The notes under the pieces are model-generated. The model was not told where the DNA came from. It made no database searches and saw nothing but the letters and a program-made list of their open reading frames with translations. Shown here piece after piece: positions 20,012 through 28,083 of a stretch of DNA of 64,000 nucleotides. The number at the start of each line of letters is the position of its first letter. Positions within the stretch are counted from its first letter, which is position 1. The stretch is from Actinocorallia sp. API 0066. GTDB lineage: Bacteria; Actinomycetota; Actinomycetes; Streptosporangiales; Streptosporangiaceae. A program made the position numbers and the translations under genes. The stretch spans positions 1 through 64,000 of the forward strand of contig NZ_JAJLQY010000003.1 in the NCBI RefSeq assembly GCF_020991275.1, in the 5' to 3' direction.

Positions 20012-20047
20012 GAAGGGCCCTCCGGTTCGGCTCCCGGAGGGCCCTTC
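20012..20047 (-). terminator. Terminator after the ABC transporter pair
   Basis: A perfect 14-bp stem (GAAGGGCCCTCCGG and its complement) closes an 8-base loop just beyond the stop of the minus-strand ABC gene. It faces the MbtH terminator at this convergent junction. Confidence 0.8.
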
Positions 20048-20055
20048 GGCGTGCG

Positions 20056-21861
20056 TCAGGGGCGGTGGTCGGACCAGGCGCGCCAGAGCGCGGCGTAGCG
20101 GCCGCCCTGGCGGAGCAGGTCGTCGTGGGTGCCGGTCTCCACGACGCGGCCCTCGTCGAGGACGACGACGCGGTCGGCGGACGCGGCCTGGGTGAGCCGG
20201 TGCGCGACGACGAGGGAGGTGCGGCCCCGCACGGCGGCGTCGGCGGACGCCTCAAGGGCGCGGGCACCCGAGCTGCCCGCCTCGGCCGTCGCCTCGTCCA
20301 GCACGACGACGCGCGGGTCGGCGAGCACGAGCCGGGCCAGCGCGAGCTGCTGGGCCTGCGCGGCGGTGAGGCGGTGCGCGTCGTCGCCGACGACGGTGTC
20401 CAGGCCCTCGGGCAGGGCACGGGCCCAGCCGTCCGCGCCGACCTGTTCCAGGGCCGCCCAGAGGGCGTCCTCGTCGGCGTTGGGGCGGGCGAGGCGCAGG
20501 TCCTCGGCGAGCGGCCCGGCGAACACGTGCACCTCCTGGCTGACCAGCGCGGACGGCCCACCGACCGTCACCGCGCCGCCGCCCGGCGGGTGCACGCCCG
20601 CGACGAGCCGGGCCAGCGTCGTCTTGCCCGCGCCGCTCGACCCGACGAGCGCGACCCGCTCGCCCGGCGCGACGTCCAGGTCCACGCCGTGCAGGACGGG
20701 CCGGTCGGGCCGGTAGGCGTAGGAGGCTTCGCGGACCCGGATGACCGGCTCGTCGGAGGGCTCGGGACGCGCCTCGTCGCCCGTCTCCAGGTCGGCGACG
20801 CCGACGAGGCGGGCGAGGCCGGCCGTCGCGGTCTGCGCGTCGTCGGCGAGGCCGAGCGCGACGTTCACCGGGGTGAAGAGGCTGTGGAAGTACAGCGCGG
20901 CGGCGCTCGCGGTGCCGATGCTGATCGCGTCCCGCCCGACCAGGAAGTACGCGGTGACGAGCACCGCCGTCAGCCCGGCGAACTCGGCGACGTTGAGCCG
21001 GGAGAAGAACGTCGTCACCAGGCGGACGCCGCGCAGCGCGAGGTCCACCGAGGCGTGCGACCGGTCCGCGACGAGCCCGACGTGCCGGTCGGCGAGGCCG
21101 AACGCGCGCACCGTCGGCGCGCCCCCGACCGTCCCCAGCATCTGCTGCTGGAGCGCGCCCGAGGCCACCCGCTGCGCCGCGTACAGGGGCGCCGCCCTGC
21201 GCGTGTACCAGCGCAGCGTCACGATCTGGAGGGGGACGGCCACCAGCGCGACGATGAGGAACCGCCAGTCGAGCACGGCGAGGGCGGCGAGCGTCAGCAC
21301 GATCGTCAGGACGGCCCGGATCAGCGCCGGAACCGCCTCCCGCACCACCTCGGTGACCACGGTGACGTCACCGGTGACGCGCGACGTCAGGTCGCCCGAC
21401 CCCGCCTTCTCGACCCGCGCCAGCGGCAGCGCCAGCGCCCGCTCCACGAACCGCTCGCGGAGCAGCGCGAGCATGCCCTCGCCCGCCCTGGCCACCAGCG
21501 ACACGCCGACGGCGGTCGCCGCCGCCTGCACGAGCGCGATCACCACGAGCGCCACCACCGGCCCCGTCACCGCCCCGGCGGGCTCCCCCGCCGCCACGAG
21601 GTCGATGATCCGCCCCAGCACCGGCGCCGCCAACAACCCGACCACGGTCGCCCCGACCAGCACCGCGACCCCGCCCCACGCGGCCCCCCGGTGCTCCCCG
21701 GCCAGCTCCACCACCGCCGCCCGCACCCGCCGAGGCTCCGCCACCGGCAACAGCACACGCCCGTCCTCGTCCGGGGCGGGTCTGGGTTCCGGGACGGGGG
21801 TGGGGGTGTGGGGGGCGGTGGGGTCGGGGGCCTCGGGCATCGGGGGGTTCTCCTCGGGCAT
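20056..21861 (-). CDS. Type IV-fold ABC transporter subunit, permease plus ATPase (IrtB-like half)
   Basis: A 601-residue half-transporter with an N-terminal six-helix exporter-type membrane domain (about residues 50-340) and a C-terminal ATPase. Walker A is intact (VGSSGAGKTTLAR, about 403-415), as is Walker B (VVVLDEATA), but the ABC signature is degenerate, LTAAQ in place of LSGGQ. The first subunit upstream has the opposite defects, so the pair probably forms a heterodimer with one working ATP site. By position it should move the siderophore or its iron complex. The start overlaps the upstream stop (TGATG); an ATG 21 bases further in has a better GAGGAG site and is an alternative. The N-terminus is Pro-rich and poorly conserved. 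Confidence 0.88.
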   Translation of the reverse strand: MPEENPPMPEAPDPTAPHTPTPVPEPRPAPDEDGRVLLPVAEPRRVRAAVVELAGEHRGAAWGGVAVLVGATVVGLLAAPVLGRIIDLVAAGEPAGAVTGPVVALVVIALVQAAATAVGVSLVARAGEGMLALLRERFVERALALPLARVEKAGSGDLTSRVTGDVTVVTEVVREAVPALIRAVLTIVLTLAALAVLDWRFLIVALVAVPLQIVTLRWYTRRAAPLYAAQRVASGALQQQMLGTVGGAPTVRAFGLADRHVGLVADRSHASVDLALRGVRLVTTFFSRLNVAEFAGLTAVLVTAYFLVGRDAISIGTASAAALYFHSLFTPVNVALGLADDAQTATAGLARLVGVADLETGDEARPEPSDEPVIRVREASYAYRPDRPVLHGVDLDVAPGERVALVGSSGAGKTTLARLVAGVHPPGGGAVTVGGPSALVSQEVHVFAGPLAEDLRLARPNADEDALWAALEQVGADGWARALPEGLDTVVGDDAHRLTAAQAQQLALARLVLADPRVVVLDEATAEAGSSGARALEASADAAVRGRTSLVVAHRLTQAASADRVVVLDEGRVVETGTHDDLLRQGGRYAALWRAWSDHRP

Positions 21862-23546
21862 CAGGACAGGACCGCGGTGCGGTAGGCGGGGTTGGTGAGG
21901 GCCAGGGAGGCGTGGGTGCCCTCGTCGGCGACGGCGCCGTCGGCGACGAGCACCACGCGGTCGGTGACGGCCAGGAGCGCCGGGCTCGTGGTGACCAGGA
22001 CGGTGGTGCGGGACTCGCGGGTGGCGCGCACGCCGTCGGCGATCCGGGCCTCGGTGGCGGCGTCCACCGCCGTCGTCGGGTCGTGCAGGACGAGCACGGG
22101 TGCGGCGGTCGCGAGGGCGCGGGCCAGGGCGACGCGCTGGCGCTGTCCGCCGGACAGCGACCTGCCGCCTTCGGCGAGCCGGGTCCCGCCGCCCTGCGGC
22201 AGGTCCACGACGGCGGCGGCGAGCGCCGGTTCGGCGGCGGGCCCCGCGACGTTCTCGGCGACGGTGCCCTCGAACAGGTCGGCGTCGTGGTCGGCCACCA
22301 CCACGACGCGCCGGACGTCGGCCGGATCAACACCGGCGAGGACGGCGCCGTCGAGCGTCACCGCGCCCTTGTCGGGGTCGGCGTCCCGGCCGAGCAGCCG
22401 CAGCAGCGCGACGGCGGCGCGCGGATCGGGCGCGACCACCCCCAGCAGCTCACCGGGCGCCACCCGCAGGGTCAGCCCCTCCAACGGCCCGTAAGACACC
22501 TCATCGAAGGCGATCTCCCCTTCGACGTCCGTAGGCAGCGTGCCCTTCCCTTCCGGGACGGCGTGCGGCTCCGCCAGCAGCGCCGCGATCCGCTTGGCCG
22601 AGGCGCGGCCCTGCGCGATCTCCGCGTTCGCCCAGCCCAGGATGAGCAGCGGCGTCAGCATGAACTGGGCGAGCCCGACCGCCGCCACGAGGTCGCCGAC
22701 GCTGATCTCGCCCTGCGCCGCGAGCCGTCCGCCGACGAGCGCGACGAGCGCGAGGAAGATCCCGGTCATGCCGAGCACCCCGCCGTCGTGCCACGCCTTG
22801 GTGACGGCGGCGCGCAGCGTCGCGGCGAGCGCGGCCCGGCTGGTGCGCCGGTACCTGGCGACGGCGGCTGCCTCCGCGCCGAGCCCCTTGACGACCCGCA
22901 GCCCGCGCACGAGGTCGGCGGCGACGGCCGAGGCGTGCGCGGCGCGCTCCTGCTCCGCCTCGCTGCGCCGCTCCAGCGGCCGGGCGAGCAGTTGGGCGAG
23001 GACGAGCAGCGGCGGGATGCCCAGCAGCACGAGCAGGCCGAGCGGCACCGAGACCCGCAGCAGCGCGATCCCGCCGACCACGGCGCCGACCACGGCGGCG
23101 ACGGCGGAGGCGAGCGCCACGGTGACGGCGCCGACCCTGCGGGCGTCCTCGGTGGCGATGCTGACGAGTTCGCCGGGCAGCCGTCCGGAGGCCATGCCGC
23201 GCGGGTCGAGGACCCTGCGCGCGATGGAGATCCGCAGCCCGTGCGCGGCGCGTTCGGCGGCGCGTCCGGTGGCCCGGTAGCTCATCCGGTAGCTGACGGA
23301 CAGGCCGACGAACACCAGGGCGAGCACGGCGATCCAGCGGATCAGCGCCCGGCCGTCGCCGCCGCGCACGGCCTGGTCGATGAGCACACCGACGACGACG
23401 GGCACGAGCGCCTCGCCGGCCTGGTGGATCGCTTCGAGGACGGCCCCGGCCGTGGTGTCCCGCCACTGCCCGCCGACCGCCTGCCGCAGCACGCCCCCGC
23501 CCGCGCGGCCGCGCTCGGCCGCCTCCCGTCGCCGCTTCAAGCGCAC
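21861..23546 (-). CDS. ABC transporter subunit, permease plus degenerate ATPase (IrtA-like half)
   Basis: A 561-residue half-transporter with a six-helix membrane domain followed by an ATPase. The signature LSGGQRQRVALARAL is canonical, but Walker A has decayed to VVAPDPRAAVAL and Walker B reads LVLHDPTTAVD, where the usual Asp and Glu are His and Asp. It can therefore supply the signature loop but probably not hydrolyse ATP itself. No siderophore-interacting FAD domain is fused, unlike mycobacterial IrtA. The GTG start at RLKRRREAAERG has GGGAGG six bases upstream, and an iron box lies 22 bases before it, tying the pair to iron starvation. Direction of transport (export or uptake) cannot be read from the sequence. 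Confidence 0.87.
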   Translation of the reverse strand: MRLKRRREAAERGRAGGGVLRQAVGGQWRDTTAGAVLEAIHQAGEALVPVVVGVLIDQAVRGGDGRALIRWIAVLALVFVGLSVSYRMSYRATGRAAERAAHGLRISIARRVLDPRGMASGRLPGELVSIATEDARRVGAVTVALASAVAAVVGAVVGGIALLRVSVPLGLLVLLGIPPLLVLAQLLARPLERRSEAEQERAAHASAVAADLVRGLRVVKGLGAEAAAVARYRRTSRAALAATLRAAVTKAWHDGGVLGMTGIFLALVALVGGRLAAQGEISVGDLVAAVGLAQFMLTPLLILGWANAEIAQGRASAKRIAALLAEPHAVPEGKGTLPTDVEGEIAFDEVSYGPLEGLTLRVAPGELLGVVAPDPRAAVALLRLLGRDADPDKGAVTLDGAVLAGVDPADVRRVVVVADHDADLFEGTVAENVAGPAAEPALAAAVVDLPQGGGTRLAEGGRSLSGGQRQRVALARALATAAPVLVLHDPTTAVDAATEARIADGVRATRESRTTVLVTTSPALLAVTDRVVLVADGAVADEGTHASLALTNPAYRTAVLS

Positions 23547-23567
23547 ACCAGCCTCCCACCCGACAAA

Positions 23568-23586
23568 TAAGGGAAGGCTAACCTAA
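23568..23586. promoter_or_regulatory. Iron box upstream of the ABC transporter pair
   Basis: TAAGGGAAGGCTAACCTAA matches the iron-box consensus at 16 of 19 positions, with the right half perfect. It sits immediately 5' of the minus-strand transporter operon. Confidence 0.82.
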
Positions 23587-23741
23587 CAGTTTTACCCGGC
23601 CCATCCCCTACCCAGGGAAGCCTAAGGAACCATCGGGTGGCCGGGAAGGGCGATCATCGCGCGGCAGCCATGCCGAACCATGAGCAATCACCCCTAAACT
23701 CAACGTAACCCCAGTAATCGACCACTGGCCCGCAAACCACA

Positions 23742-23755
23742 CATAATGTATTATG
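23742..23755. promoter_or_regulatory. AT-rich palindromic box 1, before CoA-transferase
   Basis: CATAATGTATTATG is palindromic except at the two central bases and matches CATAATATATTATG at 13 of 14. It ends 37 bases before the CoA-transferase start. The surrounding 200-base gap otherwise holds only the iron box and no gene. Confidence 0.75.
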
Positions 23756-23792
23756 CGTCACAACCCCTGGTTGATTGAAGCGAGGTCCCTCC

Positions 23793-24968
23793 GTGCAGCA
23801 CAAACCCCTCACCGGCATCCGCGTCCTCGAACTCGGGAGCTACATCTCCCTGCCCTACGCCGGGGCGCTCCTGTCCGCGCTGGGCGCCGACGTGGTGAAG
23901 GTGGAGCGGCCGGAGGTGGGCGAGGACTTCCGGCGCCGCGCCAACGACAAAAGCCCGTTCTTCATCCAGTACAACGCGGGCAAGCGCAGCCTGAGCGTCG
24001 ACCTCAAGCGGCCCGAGGGCGTCGAGCTCGTCAAGGCGCTGGTGCCGCGCTTCGACGTGGTGCTGGAGAACCTGCGGCCCGGCAAGCTCGCCGCGCTCGG
24101 CCTCGGCCCCGACGTGCTGGCCGGGCTGCGTCCCGACCTGATCCACGGCTCGGTCAACGGGTTCGGCGAGGGCGGCCCGCTCGCCCACCGGCCCGCCTAC
24201 GACACGATCGGGCAGTCCTTCAGCGGGCTCTACTCGATCCTCGGCGAGCCCGGCTCCGCCCAGCTGTCCGGGACGATCTTCGCCGACCTCATCAGCGGGT
24301 TCACCACCCTGACCGGGGTGCTCGCCGCGCTCGTCGGCCGGGGCAGGTCCGGCGCGGGCGTGCGGGTGGACACCTCGATCATGGAGGCGGTCAGCACCCT
24401 CACCGCCGACGCGCTCACCCAGTACCACGACACCGGCGCCGCCCCGCACCGGCAGAGCCGCCACCCGCAGGCGCAGAACTTCTGTGTCGCGACGGCCTCC
24501 GGCGAGAGCATCGCGATCCACCTGTCGTCCTCGGAGAAGTTCTGGGGCAACTTCTGCGACGCCATGGGCCGTCCCGACCTCAAGACCGACCCCCGCTTCT
24601 CGGTCTACCGGCTCCGCGAGGACAACTACTTCGCACTCGTCCCGATCGTCGAGGCGGAGTTCGCCAAGCGGACGGCGGAGGAGTGGGACAAGCTCCTCTC
24701 CGAGTTCGACGTCCCCTTCGCCCCGGTCCTCACCATGGCCACCTGGACGACGCACCCGCAGGTCCAGTGGCTCGACCTGCTGGAGCCGACGCCGGACGAC
24801 GGGATGGCGCTGCTCCGGCCGCCGTGGCGCTTCGACGGCGTCCGCCCCGACCGCGGCGGCGTGACGCCCCGCGTCGGCCAGCACACCAGGGAGGTCGCCG
24901 CGGAGGTCTACGCCGCCGCCGAGATCGACGCGCTCATCGAGGCCGGCGTCCTGTTCGCCGACGCCTGA
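23793..24968 (+). CDS. CaiB/BaiF family III CoA-transferase
   Basis: This protein of about 391 residues is a family III CoA-transferase, which moves CoA between carboxylic acids through an aspartyl-CoA intermediate. Family features are the LTGIRVLELGSYISLPYAG start, GADVVKVERP, NKSP-like NDKSPFFIQYN, DVVLENLRPG and the VNGFGEGGPLAHRPAYD segment that includes the catalytic Asp (PAYD). The GTG start is preferred over an upstream TTG because GAGG lies eight bases before it. It is the first gene after an AT-rich box shared with other genes of the region, and is convergent with a second CoA-transferase only 14 bases away. The acid substrate is unknown. Confidence 0.9.
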   Translation: MQHKPLTGIRVLELGSYISLPYAGALLSALGADVVKVERPEVGEDFRRRANDKSPFFIQYNAGKRSLSVDLKRPEGVELVKALVPRFDVVLENLRPGKLAALGLGPDVLAGLRPDLIHGSVNGFGEGGPLAHRPAYDTIGQSFSGLYSILGEPGSAQLSGTIFADLISGFTTLTGVLAALVGRGRSGAGVRVDTSIMEAVSTLTADALTQYHDTGAAPHRQSRHPQAQNFCVATASGESIAIHLSSSEKFWGNFCDAMGRPDLKTDPRFSVYRLREDNYFALVPIVEAEFAKRTAEEWDKLLSEFDVPFAPVLTMATWTTHPQVQWLDLLEPTPDDGMALLRPPWRFDGVRPDRGGVTPRVGQHTREVAAEVYAAAEIDALIEAGVLFADA

Positions 24969-24982
24969 CGCCCGGCGGCCGG

Positions 24983-26125
24983 TCAGCCGTCGGCCACCTC
25001 GGCGCGGATCGCGTCGGTGTGCTCGCCCAGCGCGGGGACGGCACCGGCCGGGACGCGCCAGTCACGGCCGAGCGCGGGCGGCAGCAGGGCGGGCACCGGG
25101 CCGGCCGGCGTGCCGACCTCGCGCCAGCGCTCCCGCTTGACCAGTTGCGGGTGCGCGGCGAGGTCGGCGACGCTGTTCAGCCTGGCGTTGCCGATGCCCG
25201 CCTCGTCGGCGAGTCGCTGCACCTCGGCGAGGTCGCGGGCGGCGCACCAGGCGCCCAGCACGGCGTCGAGTTCCGCGCGCCGCTCCACCCGGTCGGCGTT
25301 GCGGGCGTACCGGGGGTCGGCGGCCAGGTCGGGCCGCCGCAGGAGGTTCTCGGCGAGCCGCCGCCACTCCCGGTCGCTGGTGGTGCCCAGGACGGCCGTC
25401 TGGCCGTCGCGGGTCGGGTAGGCGCCGTAGGGCGCGATCATCGGGGAGCCCATGCCGACGGGCACCGGCTCCTCGCCGCTGTGCAGCACCCCGTTCAGCG
25501 CGAAGCCCATGAACTCGGCGACGACGTCGAGCATCGCGATCGGGATGACCGTGCCGTGCCCGGTCCGCTCCCGCTCGTACAGCGCGGCGAGGATGCCCGA
25601 GTAGGCGTACAGGGCGGTGCCGATGTCGGCGACGGGGATGCCGGGCTTGGCGGGCGCGCCGGGCAGCCCGGTGATCGAGCAGGACCCGCCCTCGGCCTGG
25701 ACGAGCAGGTCGTAGGCGCGCTTGTGGTCGAGCGGCCCGCCCTTGCCGTAGCCGGAGATGTCCACGACGATCAGCCGCGGGTGCCGGTCGAGGAGGTCGT
25801 CGGGCGCGAGGCCGAGCCTGCCGAGCGCGCCGGGCGCGAGGTTGCTGACGAACACGTCGGCCCTGGCCAGGAGCCGGGTGAACACCTCGAAGTCGGCCGC
25901 GTCGGTGAGGTCGAGCGCCGCTGACTCCTTGCCGTGGTTCAGCCAGACGAAGTGCGCGGCCAGGCCGCGCACCACACCGTCGTAGTGCCGGGTCGAGTCG
26001 CCGATCCCGGGGTTCTCGACCTTGATCACCCGGGCGCCGAGGTCGGCGAGGTGGCGGGTGGCGAGCGGTGCCGAGATCGCCTGTTCCAGCGACAGGACGG
26101 TGACGCCCTCCAGGGGAGCGCTCAT
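24983..26125 (-). CDS. CaiB/BaiF family III CoA-transferase
   Basis: A 380-residue family III CoA-transferase with LEGVTVLSLEQAISAPLATR, GARVIKVENPGIGDSTRHYD, DVFVSNLAPGALGRLGL and KRAYDLLVQAEGG, where the Asp of AYD is the expected catalytic residue. The GDSTRHYD and SNLAPGA variants resemble the subgroup that includes itaconate and citramalate CoA-transferases, though this is only a family impression. The start has AAAGGAG seven bases upstream; the longer open frame is rejected because it would run through the AT-rich operator. It is not closely similar to the neighbouring transferase, so the two probably act on different acids in one pathway. Confidence 0.9.
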   Translation of the reverse strand: MSAPLEGVTVLSLEQAISAPLATRHLADLGARVIKVENPGIGDSTRHYDGVVRGLAAHFVWLNHGKESAALDLTDAADFEVFTRLLARADVFVSNLAPGALGRLGLAPDDLLDRHPRLIVVDISGYGKGGPLDHKRAYDLLVQAEGGSCSITGLPGAPAKPGIPVADIGTALYAYSGILAALYERERTGHGTVIPIAMLDVVAEFMGFALNGVLHSGEEPVPVGMGSPMIAPYGAYPTRDGQTAVLGTTSDREWRRLAENLLRRPDLAADPRYARNADRVERRAELDAVLGAWCAARDLAEVQRLADEAGIGNARLNSVADLAAHPQLVKRERWREVGTPAGPVPALLPPALGRDWRVPAGAVPALGEHTDAIRAEVADG

Positions 26126-26198
26126 CGGGCCGCTCCTTTCCGTGACGCGTGCGGGGAAACGGAGCGGACGCGGTGCCGACCGTCGTGAGCAAAGAGCG

Positions 26199-26212
26199 CA
26201 AAATATATCATG
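26199..26212. promoter_or_regulatory. AT-rich palindromic box 2, before the second CoA-transferase
   Basis: CAAAATATATCATG matches CATAATATATTATG at 12 of 14. It lies about 75 bases before the minus-strand CoA-transferase, inside the 298-base divergent gap to the secreted propeller gene. The rest of that gap shows no gene. Confidence 0.65.
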
Positions 26213-26423
26213 TTTGAAGCATTCGACAGCCGCACCCGTGTGCAACTACTTGGACAGTCGGCCGATTCCGGCGTGACTAGTGTCGGGCACCGAGCAGCCG
26301 GAACCACCCCGAAGCGTCCCCGCTCCGGCTGCCCGAGCGACGCGCCTGCGGATCGTAAGCACCCCCTCCGGCGCCTGAACACGGCTCATCCAAGGCCCCC
26401 GACCCACGGAGACGTGAACACCC

Positions 26424-27884
26424 TTGTTCAGGAACACGAAGCTTCACCCGCGCACCGCCGCGACCGCCTCCGCGGCCGCGCTGACCCTGGCGGCCACCGC
26501 GCTGCTGGCCTCCGCGCCCGCCACCGCGGCCCCCGAGCCCGCCGACACCGCCCCGAAGTCCCGCTTCCTGCTGACCGGCGGCACCGCCTCGATGGACACC
26601 GCCGTCTTCCGGCTCGGCCGGGAAGGCTCCCTCGCGAAGGTCCCCGGATCGCCGTACAAGACGGACTTCGGCTTCTCGGTCGTCGTCAGCCCCGACGCGA
26701 AGACCGCTTACATCGCGAGCCTCAAGAACAACTCCATCACCGGCTACCGGATCGGCGCCCAGGGGTCCCTCACCCCGCTGCCCGGCGCCAAGATCGTCGC
26801 CGAGACACCCGTCATCGGCCTCGCCCTCACCCCCGACGGCAAGCGGCTGTTCGCCACCATCGGCGGGCTCAACGGCAAGGTCCGCTCCTACGACGTCGCC
26901 GCGTCGGGCGAGCTCAGGCCCTCCGGCGCCCCCGAGTTCCGCCTCGGCGGCGGCACCCTGCTCAGCCTCCCGGCGGTCACCCCCGACGGGAAGCACCTGT
27001 ACGTCGCGGGCATCTTCGCCAACAACGTCTACGCGCTCAGGATCGGCAAGGACGGCACCCTCACCCAGCTCGGCGACCCCGTGCCGACCGGGAACACCGC
27101 GGTGCTGCCGTCGATCACCCCGGACGGCCGCTTCCTCTACATCACCAACGAGAACAGCGAGAACGTCTCCGGCTTCGCCATCGGCGCGAACGGCAGGCTC
27201 ACCCCGACGCCCGGCTCGCCCTACGCGACCGGCGGCATGCCGCACGGCGTCGCGATCACCGCCGACTCGCGCCGCCTGTACCTGCCCGAGGCGGCGGGCG
27301 GCGACATCCCCGGCTTCGCGATCGGCGCCGACGGCAGGCTCACCCCGCTGCCCGGCTCGCCCTACCCCGGCCCGCGCGACGGCAACATGCCGGGCCTGGT
27401 CAGGCTCAGCCCCGACGGAAGCAAGCTCTTTGTCATCGACGTGCTCACCAGGCACATCTCGTCGCGGATCTACACCTACGCTGTGAACCCCGACGGCAGC
27501 CTCACCGAGTCCGGGCTGCCCGCCGTGGACACCGGCGTGGTGTTCTCCGACGGCCCCGCCACCGTGATCACCCCGAACCTGGGCCCGGTCGCGGCGCTGA
27601 AGGCCACCGGCGGGAACGGCCGCACCAGGACCTTCTCGGCCAGGGAGTCGCGCGACCCGGACGGCACGGTCGCCGCCTACCGCTGGACCTTCGGCGACGG
27701 CACCAGCAGGACCACCACGTCGCCGACCGTCAGCCACACCTACGCGGCCCCGGGGAGGCACACCGTCAGCGTCACGGTGACGGACGACGAGAACTGCTCG
27801 ACCGACCTCTTCTACACCGGCCAGACCGTGCACTGCGGCGGCGGTGACGCCGCCCGCGCGACCACGGAGGTCGCCGTGGACTGA
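26424..27884 (+). CDS. Secreted beta-propeller (lactonase/YVTN-type) protein with PKD domain
   Basis: The 486-residue protein has a Sec signal peptide (KLHPRTAATASAAALTLAAT through ATAAPEP, cleavage around residue 36) and is exported. Residues about 45-385 hold repeated propeller blades of the form TPDGKHLYVAG, TPDGRFLYITN and SPDGSKLFVID, each followed by a GYRIGAQGSLTPL-like strand, as in the lactonase/YncE fold. Residues about 395-480 form a PKD domain (RDPDGTVAAYRWTFGDGT, HTYAAPGRHTVSVTVTD). The role is unknown; such proteins bind surfaces or small molecules. The start appears to be TTG with GGAGA upstream, making the N-terminus slightly uncertain. It sits between two box-controlled catabolic genes, with its own strand and terminator. 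Confidence 0.82.
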   Translation: MFRNTKLHPRTAATASAAALTLAATALLASAPATAAPEPADTAPKSRFLLTGGTASMDTAVFRLGREGSLAKVPGSPYKTDFGFSVVVSPDAKTAYIASLKNNSITGYRIGAQGSLTPLPGAKIVAETPVIGLALTPDGKRLFATIGGLNGKVRSYDVAASGELRPSGAPEFRLGGGTLLSLPAVTPDGKHLYVAGIFANNVYALRIGKDGTLTQLGDPVPTGNTAVLPSITPDGRFLYITNENSENVSGFAIGANGRLTPTPGSPYATGGMPHGVAITADSRRLYLPEAAGGDIPGFAIGADGRLTPLPGSPYPGPRDGNMPGLVRLSPDGSKLFVIDVLTRHISSRIYTYAVNPDGSLTESGLPAVDTGVVFSDGPATVITPNLGPVAALKATGGNGRTRTFSARESRDPDGTVAAYRWTFGDGTSRTTTSPTVSHTYAAPGRHTVSVTVTDDENCSTDLFYTGQTVHCGGGDAARATTEVAVD

Positions 27885-27987
27885 GGCGTGCGCACCCGCC
27901 CCGCGCACGGCTCCCCGCGGGACTCCCGCCCGGCTCACCCCGGGCGCCGAACGGGCCGCCGCCCGCCCCCCACGGCGGTCCCCGGGT

Positions 27988-28016
27988 CCCCCGCCCGCTT
28001 TCCCGGCGGGCGGGGG
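27988..28016 (+). terminator. Terminator after the propeller gene
   Basis: A perfect 11-bp GC stem (CCCCCGCCCGC and its complement) closes a 7-base loop, upstream of the next promoter box. Confidence 0.7.
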
Positions 28017-28041
28017 ATGGAAACCCACCACAGGATCCGAG

Positions 28042-28055
28042 CATAATATATCATG
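28042..28055. promoter_or_regulatory. AT-rich palindromic box 3, before aldehyde dehydrogenase
   Basis: CATAATATATCATG differs from the perfect palindrome CATAATATATTATG at one base. It ends 28 bases before the ATG of the aldehyde dehydrogenase, so it overlaps or closely follows the promoter, a position suited to repression. Confidence 0.8.
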
Positions 28056-28083
28056 TCTAAAATTTACCCCCTGAGGAGGGGCC

